Part shown: in pieces, positions 52,979-59,600 of the stretch
How positions within the stretch are numbered: the stretch's first letter is position 1
Layout of the letters: each line of letters starts with the position of its first letter
Origin: an uncultured Bacteroidales bacterium
Lineage (GTDB): Bacteria > Bacteroidota > Bacteroidia > Bacteroidales > F082
Direction: 5' to 3'
Assembly: GCA_905233445.1 (NCBI GenBank)
Contig: CAJOEP010000008.1
Span: 1 to 64,000, forward strand
Length of the DNA: 64,000 bases
The notes under the pieces: model-generated
Databases searched by the model: none
What the model saw: only the letters and a program-made list of their open reading frames with translations
What the model was told of the DNA's origin: nothing
Program-made: the position numbers and the translations under genes

Positions 52979-54460
52979 TTAATAATTTTTCAAAAACTTT
53001 CCTTGTTGTACAATATGTCCGTTTGCAATAACTTCATAAAAATATGTTCCAGAATCCACAGTCGAAATATCTATAGTTAGAATGGCATTGCCTCTATCAA
53101 AACGACGCTCGAAATATTTTCGTCCAGACACATCTGATATCGATATAACACATGTACTATCACCATTATCCAAAACAATATTCAGACAATCTCGTGTTGG
53201 ATTTGGATATGCGTTCTGGTGTGGCAAGACCTCCGGATATTCCGTCAAAGTCCATGGAATCACAAAATCTTCAGGCAGCAATTTCCAAACACAAACCATT
53301 TCACTTCCATAGCTTTCCTTGCACTGGCCGTAAACAAGACATCCTCCATCGGAAGTCATTTGGCAATGCATTATCCTTATTTTAGTGTTATCAATCTGTA
53401 ATCTTTTCGTTCCCTTCAGATTCAAATCGTTGTCTATCAAGCATATAACAGCATCAGACGGCAATTCATTTTCGCCACTGTCCCAATATGTAGCTATGTA
53501 TATAGTCTCATCGTCAAAGTGAACCATGCTTCCAAATTGAGCCGTATAATCCGACGTGTCCGCCCTATCATACACCAACGTGTCAACATAATGTCCCATT
53601 TCATCAACTTCAAACACAGCAGCATAATAAGAGTTGTTCACAATTCCTTGATGATGCGTCATCGATGACATCAAAAAATGCCCGTTTTTTTTCCAACAAT
53701 CCGTGTAATTCCAAATATCTTCCAACCATGACAGCGGATATGCTTCTATCTTGTTCAACTCGTTGTCAATATAACAAATACTATGACAATTCGTTGTAAA
53801 AAAACCTTTACCAAGCATCATCATATTATCACTGTCAGGCACTCGAATCAATCCGGTAGGCCTCGCACCACTCATCCCGTGTCCTTCTGAAAAATAACTA
53901 CTCTTCAACACATTTCCATGCTTATCGCACTTGAACACAGCATACACACCATTTGTCATGTAAGGATAATTGCGTTCACTAACATCTGCCAGCACTATTA
54001 TATCACCATAATTATCAAACTCCAGATAAATATCCGTAGTCCATGTAATGTAAGGCTCAATAAGCGGATAACCGCGCTCCTCGACAATCTCCAGATCTCG
54101 ATTCATCACTGCAATCCACAATGTATCGTACAAATGATTCGTCAACGTGCCGCCTTTCACTCCAACGACGAATGCATCGCCATTGTCAAGACATAACGCA
54201 TTGCACCAGTGCGACTTATATCCATCATATGAAAATCGTCTTTCGATATAGTCACCATCTTTATCAAAATACATCGCATATGCGTCCAAATAACCGAAAC
54301 CCGAGCTATCATTGCAAGCCCCGAAGATATAGTTGCCATCTCCGTTGCACGCTCCACCAACAAGTGCCACCCCGTCGTCAACAGGATATGAAACCACCCA
54401 TTGCTGCGATTGCGCTGCTACAACCACAAGGCAAAACGCCGTAATTAAAATCCCTTTCAT
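52979..54460 (-). CDS. Secreted T9SS-tagged protein, probable beta-propeller
   Basis: A 493-residue exported protein: signal peptide MKGILITAFCLVVVAAQSQ and a middle part (about 20-400) of short strands with repeated turns such as NGDGNYIFGACNDSSG, YGDIIVLADVSERN and SDGGCLVYGQCKES. The pattern suggests a propeller, not a known enzyme. The C-terminal type A T9SS tag has NAYPNPTRDCLNIVLDNG and DSGTYFYEVIANGHIVQQGKFLK. It lies in a block of five secreted-protein genes read in the same direction. Confidence 0.8.
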   Translation of the reverse strand: MKGILITAFCLVVVAAQSQQWVVSYPVDDGVALVGGACNGDGNYIFGACNDSSGFGYLDAYAMYFDKDGDYIERRFSYDGYKSHWCNALCLDNGDAFVVGVKGGTLTNHLYDTLWIAVMNRDLEIVEERGYPLIEPYITWTTDIYLEFDNYGDIIVLADVSERNYPYMTNGVYAVFKCDKHGNVLKSSYFSEGHGMSGARPTGLIRVPDSDNMMMLGKGFFTTNCHSICYIDNELNKIEAYPLSWLEDIWNYTDCWKKNGHFLMSSMTHHQGIVNNSYYAAVFEVDEMGHYVDTLVYDRADTSDYTAQFGSMVHFDDETIYIATYWDSGENELPSDAVICLIDNDLNLKGTKRLQIDNTKIRIMHCQMTSDGGCLVYGQCKESYGSEMVCVWKLLPEDFVIPWTLTEYPEVLPHQNAYPNPTRDCLNIVLDNGDSTCVISISDVSGRKYFERRFDRGNAILTIDISTVDSGTYFYEVIANGHIVQQGKFLKNY

Positions 54461-54505
54461 GACTGATAATCAATACTTTTTTTCTAAAATCCTTTAATTT
54501 TTCAC

Positions 54506-55585
54506 CTAATTAATCAATAAATCTCTCAATGGAGGCAACTCCTGACTTGGTATTAAAGCCTTATGTCCGTAAATGACATAGTTTTGATGATGATAATAGC
54601 TGCCGTTTCCGACATATCCCATCATTCCAACGATATCAACCTCGATAAATGCCGGTATTTCAGGCAGCAATCCCTGCGAAACCAGGTTGTTTGGCAAAAG
54701 ATGCAACAGTACCTCAAGCTCACGCGTATAATAATAGTTGAGCAATTCGCCATTAAGATACAAAGGTGGATTACCATTGGCATTATACCAATACAAATAT
54801 GGTTCTCCGTTCTCGTCAAGGTATTCGCTTCCATCAAGTGAAATCCTAAACATACCAAAGTTCAACTTCCTGAAGCCCGACTGCGGCACGGATGCGCCAC
54901 AATAATAATAGTTTATGGTATCTTCTATAATCTCCGCCGCATCGCCGAAAACCGACGGGTCATCACATGTGCCGCCATATTCGCCATAATACCAGCAGTC
55001 GTGATTACCAAAAGGTCCCGAAGTCGGGTTTTTGACCGTAAATTCAGGCTCCATACGACCAGATACCACACAAACATTGAGTTTTACACTATTGCCAACG
55101 GTTTCGCCTTTATCAACAACCACTGCCATAAGCGATTTCTCATAATTAATGCCATCGTTGGCATATGCCTGCCGCACTGTTGATGTAATCTCATCATACA
55201 ACTCAGCTACAACTTCAAACCGTGCTTCGTTGTTTCCATTAACCTCAACAAAAAACTCAAGTTCCTGTTTTACCGTCTCAAGATATTTGCGCTCAGGAAA
55301 CGCATACTCCGCATTGAACAGAGCTTCCACATTCCATATGACACTGTCAATTGGCATATACAGCCCACTTCGCACAACATTCTCTTTATCATTAAGTTGA
55401 CATTTGAATTTCATGATTTTGCCAGCGACAATCTTAGCATCAGCAGTATATCCCGGATAATCATTAATCTGCCCTATATTATTAATAGGTGTTACAATTT
55501 CTTTCTTGCAAGCCGCAAGATAAATGGCAGCTACTACCGCCACAAGCACAACAAGTGCCAATCCTTTAATTTTTTTCCGTTTCAT
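54506..55585 (-). CDS. Hypothetical lipoprotein
   Basis: About 359 residues; start at 55585 (MKRKKIKGLALVVLVAVV), with another ATG two codons upstream. A lipobox (AIYLAAC) follows one hydrophobic segment, and KKE after the Cys would leave the protein without an outer-surface export signal of the usual acidic kind. The mature part is a mixture of strands and helices with no recognised motif (FGNHDCWYYGEYGGTCDDPSVFG is distinctive). It is the first gene of the secreted-protein block and has a candidate promoter at 55739-55746. Confidence 0.78.
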   Translation of the reverse strand: MKRKKIKGLALVVLVAVVAAIYLAACKKEIVTPINNIGQINDYPGYTADAKIVAGKIMKFKCQLNDKENVVRSGLYMPIDSVIWNVEALFNAEYAFPERKYLETVKQELEFFVEVNGNNEARFEVVAELYDEITSTVRQAYANDGINYEKSLMAVVVDKGETVGNSVKLNVCVVSGRMEPEFTVKNPTSGPFGNHDCWYYGEYGGTCDDPSVFGDAAEIIEDTINYYYCGASVPQSGFRKLNFGMFRISLDGSEYLDENGEPYLYWYNANGNPPLYLNGELLNYYYTRELEVLLHLLPNNLVSQGLLPEIPAFIEVDIVGMMGYVGNGSYYHHQNYVIYGHKALIPSQELPPLRDLLIN

Positions 55586-55738
55586 AAACATGATTTTAGA
55601 AAATTAATAATTTGTTTAACTACGCACATTAAATTTTTTCTTGTCATTGCCTGCGATTACTTGTGCACACACCACAGGCTCAAACCAATCGTTTTGAAAA
55701 CAACCCGTTTCATAATTTTTAGAGTTTAATTATCGCTG

Positions 55739-55746
55739 CAAAATTA
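55739..55746 (-). promoter_or_regulatory. -7 element (TAATTTTG) for the lipoprotein gene
   Basis: TAATTTTG on the minus strand about 150 bp upstream of the lipoprotein ATG; the long leader makes this less certain than the other elements. Confidence 0.45.
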
Positions 55747-55925
55747 TAGTGAATTTTTTCATTTGTCAAGAAAAAAATTGTAAAATTTTGTTTACAACTT
55801 ATTCATTATCACGCAATTATTGTAAACAAATATTACACAAAAGCTTTGTGTAATAACAGCTAAGATTGTTTATATCTTGTTCAAAAAAATTTCACGATTT
55901 TTTTTGCATCTAACATTTTTTGCAT

Positions 55926-55933
55926 TATCTTTG
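55926..55933 (+). promoter_or_regulatory. -7 element (TATCTTTG) of the pyrBI operon
   Basis: TATCTTTG, with T-rich TTTTGC stretches upstream. It lies 168 bp before pyrB but only 7 bp before the leader ORF. Confidence 0.75.
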
Positions 55934-55940
55934 CAATCCG

Positions 55941-56117
55941 ATGATACTACAAAAAACATTATCGGACAAGCGCCACAATGGCGTCAAAAAAGGAAGCAAT
56001 TCCTCAACTTTTCATCGTTTTTTATCAGCTGACGGTCAATTGAAACCGTCATTTTTTTTGCCCGAAAATCATATAATTAACAAATCAAAATATCAGCAAC
56101 AATGTCAATCTCATTAA
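55941..56117 (+). CDS. Leader ORF of the pyrBI operon (putative leader peptide)
   Basis: A 58-codon ORF ([18 protein letters not shown]...QQQCQSH) starting 7 bp after the promoter element. It reads through the T-rich cluster and the terminator hairpin, where it encodes [19 protein letters not shown]. It ends 16 nt inside pyrB in another frame. In enterobacteria the pyrBI leader ORF has the same relation to the attenuator: a ribosome close behind RNA polymerase prevents the hairpin from forming. The peptide itself has no recognised function. That it is translated is inferred from layout. Confidence 0.6.
   Translation: MILQKTLSDKRHNGVKKGSNSSTFHRFLSADGQLKPSFFLPENHIINKSKYQQQCQSH
56030..56059 (+). 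terminator. Transcription attenuator in the pyrBI leader
   Basis: A 7-bp stem (TGACGGT at 56030-56036, ACCGTCA at 56045-56051) with an 8-nt loop is followed by eight T residues (56052-56059). This is a typical intrinsic terminator placed between promoter and pyrB, so it should act as an attenuator. Upstream T-runs (56009-56012, 56018-56023) could be UTP-sensitive pause sites. Confidence 0.8.
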
Positions 56118-57022
56118 AAAACCGCAGCCTCATTTCAATCAGCGACTACACGCCTGAAGAAATTTGCCATGTTCTGGACATAGCCGAGGACTTTGAGAAG
56201 AACCCGCATCAGAACCTTCTAAACGGCCGCATCATCGCCTCACTCTTCTTCGAGCCTTCCACACGTACACGACTCAGCTTCGAGACCGCCATCCAGCTGC
56301 TCGGCGGCAACGTTATCGGATTCAGCAGCACCGCCGGCACCAGCGTACAGAAAGGCGAATCATTAGCCGACACCATCACCATGGTGGCATCATACGCCGA
56401 CCTCATCGTCATGCGTAACCCAATCGAAGGCTCAGCACGTTTCGCATCGGAAGTGTCGAAAGTGCCGGTCATCAACGCAGGCGACGGCGCCAACCAGCAC
56501 CCAACACAGTGCATGCTCGACCTCTATAGCATCCGCAAAACCCAAGGAACTCTCGAAAACCTTGAAATCACCCTCGTCGGTGACTTGAAATACGGACGCA
56601 CAGTGCACAGCCTCGTCGAAGCCATGTGCAATTTCAACGCCAAGTTCAACCTCGTCTCCCCTGTCGAACTGAAACTCCCGAGCGTGGTGAAACAGCATAT
56701 CAAAGACAAACACCTTGAATATCATCAATATACAGAACTCGAAGAAGCCATCCCGCACTCAGATATCATCTACATGACCCGCATCCAGCGCGAACGCTTC
56801 CCAGATCCTGAAGAATACGAAAAGGTTAAGAATTCCTACGTGTTGCGCAACGCAATGCTCGAAAACTCGAAGCCTAACTGCCGCGTGCTGCACCCACTTC
56901 CACGTGTCAACGAAATCCATGTCGACGTCGACGCCAACCCGAAGGCTTACTACTTCCAGCAGGCACAAAACGGCGTTTACGCCCGTGAGGCTCTTATTGC
57001 AACTATTTTAGGACTTAAATAA
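56102..57022 (+). CDS. pyrB: Aspartate carbamoyltransferase catalytic subunit
   Basis: A 306-residue subunit that forms carbamoyl aspartate from carbamoyl phosphate and aspartate, the first committed step of pyrimidine synthesis. The carbamoyl phosphate motif is [13 protein letters not shown] (Ser53-Thr56), with [20 protein letters not shown] and the C-terminal [17 protein letters not shown]. Length matches the E. coli type. pyrI follows after 11 bp, so the enzyme is probably the dodecameric, allosteric form. A leader ORF and attenuator precede it. Confidence 0.97.
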   Translation: MSISLKNRSLISISDYTPEEICHVLDIAEDFEKNPHQNLLNGRIIASLFFEPSTRTRLSFETAIQLLGGNVIGFSSTAGTSVQKGESLADTITMVASYADLIVMRNPIEGSARFASEVSKVPVINAGDGANQHPTQCMLDLYSIRKTQGTLENLEITLVGDLKYGRTVHSLVEAMCNFNAKFNLVSPVELKLPSVVKQHIKDKHLEYHQYTELEEAIPHSDIIYMTRIQRERFPDPEEYEKVKNSYVLRNAMLENSKPNCRVLHPLPRVNEIHVDVDANPKAYYFQQAQNGVYAREALIATILGLK

Positions 57023-57033
57023 AAATCAGAATT

Positions 57034-57501
57034 ATGGAAAAGAAAAAAGAACTTACAGTTTCAGCCATTGAGAATGGCACCGTCATCGATCATATCCCTG
57101 CCGACAAAGTGTTCCAAGTCGTTAAGATTTTGGGTCTTGAAAAAGTAAGCAACCCAGTATATTTCGGCACCAACGTCGACAGTAAGAAATACGGAAAGAA
57201 AGGCTTCATCAAGGTTGCCGACAAATATTTCGCACCTGAAGACTACAACAAAATCGGTCTTGTGGCCCCAACAGCTTCAATCATCGAGATCAAAGATTAC
57301 GAAGTGATTAAGAAACAGACAGTTACGCTTCCTGAAAGCATCGAGCACATAGTGAAATGCTTCAACCCGAACTGCGTCACCAACAAAGAGCACGACGTCC
57401 CGACCAAGTTCACGGTAATCAAAGACGCTGAAGGCAACATCAAGTTGCATTGCCACTACTGCGAAAAGAACACGACGCAAGACAAACTGGAGTTTATTTA
57501 G
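57034..57501 (+). CDS. pyrI: Aspartate carbamoyltransferase regulatory subunit
   Basis: A 155-residue regulatory chain. The N-terminal allosteric domain binds nucleotides (AIENGTVIDHIPADKVFQVVKILGL). The C-terminal zinc domain carries four Cys in CFNPNC and CHYC, which join regulatory to catalytic chains. Present with pyrB, it predicts feedback control by CTP and ATP as in E. coli. Confidence 0.96.
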   Translation: MEKKKELTVSAIENGTVIDHIPADKVFQVVKILGLEKVSNPVYFGTNVDSKKYGKKGFIKVADKYFAPEDYNKIGLVAPTASIIEIKDYEVIKKQTVTLPESIEHIVKCFNPNCVTNKEHDVPTKFTVIKDAEGNIKLHCHYCEKNTTQDKLEFI

Positions 57502-57515
57502 TTTGAAAGATTAGT

Positions 57516-57550
57516 GTGTAGAGTTTAGAGTGTAGAGTTTAGAGTGTAGA
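57516..57550. repeat. Heptamer array after pyrI
   Basis: Five perfect alternating 7-mers (GTGTAGA, GTTTAGA, GTGTAGA, GTTTAGA, GTGTAGA), then related degenerate units (about 57551-57575). There is no complementary arm. Confidence 0.8.
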
Positions 57551-57603
57551 GCAGTTTATAGTTTAAAAGTTTAAAGGGGTAAATCGTTGATTTTCCCTTT
57601 TTT

Positions 57604-57775
57604 ATGCAAGCATCGTGCCGCAATAAAAATCCGGAGCCTTCAACAGCGGAATCCACCACAGCTACCAGCACCGGATGTAAGGCGGTTCGCGACCGCTCGT
57701 TTTCGTTTGGCTCCTCAATCGCCAAACACGACATGAATAATGTTTACTACGACGACATCCATCTATCATACTAAG
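57604..57775 (-). other. Non-coding stretch downstream of the DGR template repeat
   Basis: On the minus strand this follows the template repeat. It contains a strong hairpin (GCGGT-TCGCG-ACCGC, 57682-57696), paired TCCGG/CCGGA segments (57630-57634, 57671-57675), and a copy of the hairpin-loop sequence found after the variable repeat but in opposite orientation (57745-57780). In other DGRs, RNA beyond the template repeat is needed for cDNA priming. This stretch is a candidate for that. A 69-codon minus-strand ORF here looks spurious. Confidence 0.5.
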
Positions 57776-57910
57776 CTAAGGAACTAGGACGAGGCGGAAC
57801 CCGTTGTTGTTGTTCCTGTTGTCGGGATTGTTGTTGTTCCGATTCGATATACGGCAGTTCCTTGCGTTGTTGTTCCAACTACCGCCACGAAGCACGCGGT
57901 TCGAGCCTGT
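57776..57910 (-). repeat. DGR template repeat (TR)
   Basis: 135 bp, 119 of them identical to the variable repeat at 59466-59600. Read in the direction of the target gene it encodes [19 protein letters not shown], then [17 protein letters not shown] and GFRLVLVP plus a stop. Fifteen codons are AAC/AAT. It directly follows the RT stop codon (57916-57918). The homology may extend to 57913. Confidence 0.93.
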
Positions 57911-57915
57911 TTTAT

Positions 57916-58902
57916 TCATGCCGTTATCATTCTCCTCCGATATCCTTTCGAATACGACTTCATAACATACGAAAGTAACGGAGTTATATGCTCATAAAAT
58001 TCATTCTCATTCCAAAGTCCATCACTCAAATTTCTACAATACACCTTGCTTTTCAAAGCGAATCTTTTCTTGCTTCTCTGCGTAAGCAACACCTTGTTAT
58101 TATATATCCTATAGCCAAGAAAATCAACACCATCATCCGACATTGACACAATTACAGGTTTTAACACCAGATTAAGGTTCGATGAGGCAAAAATCTTTAT
58201 TTCTTCAACCCAAAAATCTAATTCATCCTTATTATTCGAGAAAACCAGAAAATCATCCATATACCTGATATATTCAGGCACTTTCAGCATCTCCTTAAGC
58301 CAATGATCCATCTCAGAAAGGTAATAATTTGCAAAATACTGACTTGTGAGATTACCTATTGGTATACCTCTATCCTCTGTTTTTGAATAACTAGCTATTA
58401 TATCCGAAAATATTACCAAAAGTGTTTTGTCTTTAAACAGCCTCTCTAACTTTTCGTTTAAAATATGATGTGAAATTGAATCAAAATATTTCCTGAAATC
58501 GAATTTTGCAACAAATTTATACTTCTTCATTGCTTTCCGAGCCCGGTCGATAGCCTTGTAAACGCCCTTGTCAATCCTTGTGGCATAAGAAGTTTCGATA
58601 AGATTGCGCTCAAAATACGGATGGCATACATTCATGATGGCATGATGCAAAACGCGTTCTCTGAACGACGCTGCACATATAAGCCTCAGTTTTGGATCTT
58701 CGATGTAAAAAAATTCATATTTGCCAACCGAGACATCTCCTGATAGAATCTCTTCTCTCAGATTTAGTATGTTTTTCTCAAGATCTTTCTCAAAATACAA
58801 GGTCTCACTTTTCCGCCACTTGCCTTTTGCCGCTTTGTAATAAGCCAAAAAAAGATTGTCTGTGTCAGCTATTGTCTGTATCAGCTTTCCCACTCTCTTC
58901 AT
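57916..58902 (-). CDS. DGR reverse transcriptase
   Basis: A 328-residue RT. Motif A has [11 protein letters not shown] (Asp135). The motif 4 region is [10 protein letters not shown] (179-188), where DGR enzymes have the SQ ending in place of the QG of retroviral and group II intron RTs. The catalytic motif is [11 protein letters not shown] (Asp216, Asp217). There is no maturase (X) or endonuclease domain. The start at 58902 overlaps the HRDC gene by 38 bp, and the stop is 3-6 bp from the template repeat. It makes adenine-mutagenised cDNA from the template RNA. Confidence 0.95.
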   Translation of the reverse strand: MKRVGKLIQTIADTDNLFLAYYKAAKGKWRKSETLYFEKDLEKNILNLREEILSGDVSVGKYEFFYIEDPKLRLICAASFRERVLHHAIMNVCHPYFERNLIETSYATRIDKGVYKAIDRARKAMKKYKFVAKFDFRKYFDSISHHILNEKLERLFKDKTLLVIFSDIIASYSKTEDRGIPIGNLTSQYFANYYLSEMDHWLKEMLKVPEYIRYMDDFLVFSNNKDELDFWVEEIKIFASSNLNLVLKPVIVSMSDDGVDFLGYRIYNNKVLLTQRSKKRFALKSKVYCRNLSDGLWNENEFYEHITPLLSYVMKSYSKGYRRRMITA

Positions 58903-59335
58903 TAAGTTTCTCTATTAGTTTTTTTCCGTATTTATCAGCTCTTTGGATTCCAATTCCGTTAATCGACATCATCGTTTTTAAGTTTATTTCAGAAAGTTTC
59001 GACATTTCTGCAAGTTCAGCATCTACAAACACAGCAAAGGCAGGTACGGCTTCTTCATCCGCAATGTTTTTCCTGATTTTTCTCAACAGGCTAAATGTTT
59101 TGAACTGGTTTTCGTCCAAAACACTCTTGTAGTCATTTTTTTCTTTTTTCTCACCAACAGGAGTTGTCAGGGGCGGCAGCAGATACTGCACACAAAACGT
59201 CCAATATGTGCTTTCTCCATTCACCACAAGTTCCTTATCGACTTTCACCACTTTATTTGCACGAAGGAATTTGTTAAGACTGTCAGTCTCAACATCTCCT
59301 CCTATTATTGGTATTGTAAAAATCCTGTATTGCAT
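58865..59335 (-). CDS. HRDC-domain accessory protein of the DGR
   Basis: A 156-residue protein. The N-terminal half (MQYRIFTIPIIGGDVETDSLNKFLR) resembles the small domain seen in front of HRDC domains in DGR accessory proteins. The C-terminal half (about 85-150, FSLLRKIRKNIADEEAVPAFAVFVD... GIGIQRADKYGKKLIEKL) is an HRDC nucleic-acid-binding domain, as in RecQ and RNase D. HRDC proteins are known as an alternative to the Avd accessory protein in DGRs. Its end overlaps the RT start, so the two are probably made together. Confidence 0.9.
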   Translation of the reverse strand: MQYRIFTIPIIGGDVETDSLNKFLRANKVVKVDKELVVNGESTYWTFCVQYLLPPLTTPVGEKKEKNDYKSVLDENQFKTFSLLRKIRKNIADEEAVPAFAVFVDAELAEMSKLSEINLKTMMSINGIGIQRADKYGKKLIEKLNEESGKADTDNS

Positions 59336-59352
59336 ATATTTTCCAACGTTGC

Positions 59353-59426
59353 GGTTTATTATTATTTCGCTTCGCTTGCCTGCTTCACTCCGTTCCGCGG
59401 CTTGCTTCGCTCCATTATAATAAACC
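59353..59426. repeat. Inverted repeat between the target gene and the HRDC gene
   Basis: GGTTTATTAT (59353-59362) and ATAATAAACC (59417-59426) are exact inverted copies. They enclose GC-richer CGCTTCGCTTGCC/GGCTTGCTTCGC segments that also pair. The gap has no ORF. It could limit read-through from the highly expressed target into the HRDC-RT genes. Confidence 0.6.
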
Positions 59427-59435
59427 TTTTTTTAG

Positions 59436-59470
59436 CTTAGTATGATGGACTTCGTCGTAGTATAACTAAG
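59436..59470. other. Hairpin directly after the variable repeat
   Basis: CTTAGTAT (59436-59443) pairs with ATAACTAAG (59462-59470) with one bulged base, enclosing an inner GAC-TTC-GTC stem (59448-59456). DGRs of the Bordetella phage type need a hairpin or cruciform just downstream of the VR for efficient retrohoming. The position here is the same. The loop sequence is an inverted copy of the sequence flanking the TR. Confidence 0.7.
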
Positions 59471-59600
59471 GAACCAGGACGAGGCGGAACCCGTAGTTGC
59501 TGTTCCTGTTGAAGGGATTGTAGTTGAACCGATGCGATATACGGCAGTACCCGGCGTTGATGTACCAACTACCGCCACGAAGCACGCGGTGCGAGCCTGA
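59466..59600 (-). repeat. DGR variable repeat (VR), 3' end of the target gene
   Basis: 135 bp that encode the last 44 residues of the target ([19 protein letters not shown]... [10 protein letters not shown]) and the stop codon. It differs from the TR at 16 positions: 15 at TR adenines on the coding strand and one at a TR guanine (57823). Amino-acid changes include Asn to His, Tyr, Ile, Phe and Ser. The last 24 bp are nearly invariant and correspond to the initiation (IMH) end. Confidence 0.93.

Larger units (their letters stand above)
55592..56101. promoter_or_regulatory. Divergent regulatory region between the lipoprotein gene and pyrB
   Basis: About 510 bp, very AT-rich. It holds a minus-strand TAATTTTG at 55739-55746, a plus-strand TATCTTTG at 55926-55933, a leader ORF from 55941, a small hairpin (CGCCA/TGGCG, 55971-55983), two T-rich clusters (56009-56023) and a terminator hairpin (56030-56059). 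Apart from the leader ORF no gene is seen. Confidence 0.75.

Noticed and set aside
57525-57734. 69-codon minus-strand ORF downstream of the template repeat
   Set aside because: It runs through the heptamer repeat and the hairpins, has no recognisable motif, and its end is low-complexity repeat translation. More likely non-coding DGR sequence.
57916-58902. The reverse transcriptase as a group II intron maturase or a retron
   Set aside because: There is no maturase or endonuclease domain, no intron RNA structure and no msr/msd-like RNA. The TR/VR pair and SQ motif fit a DGR.
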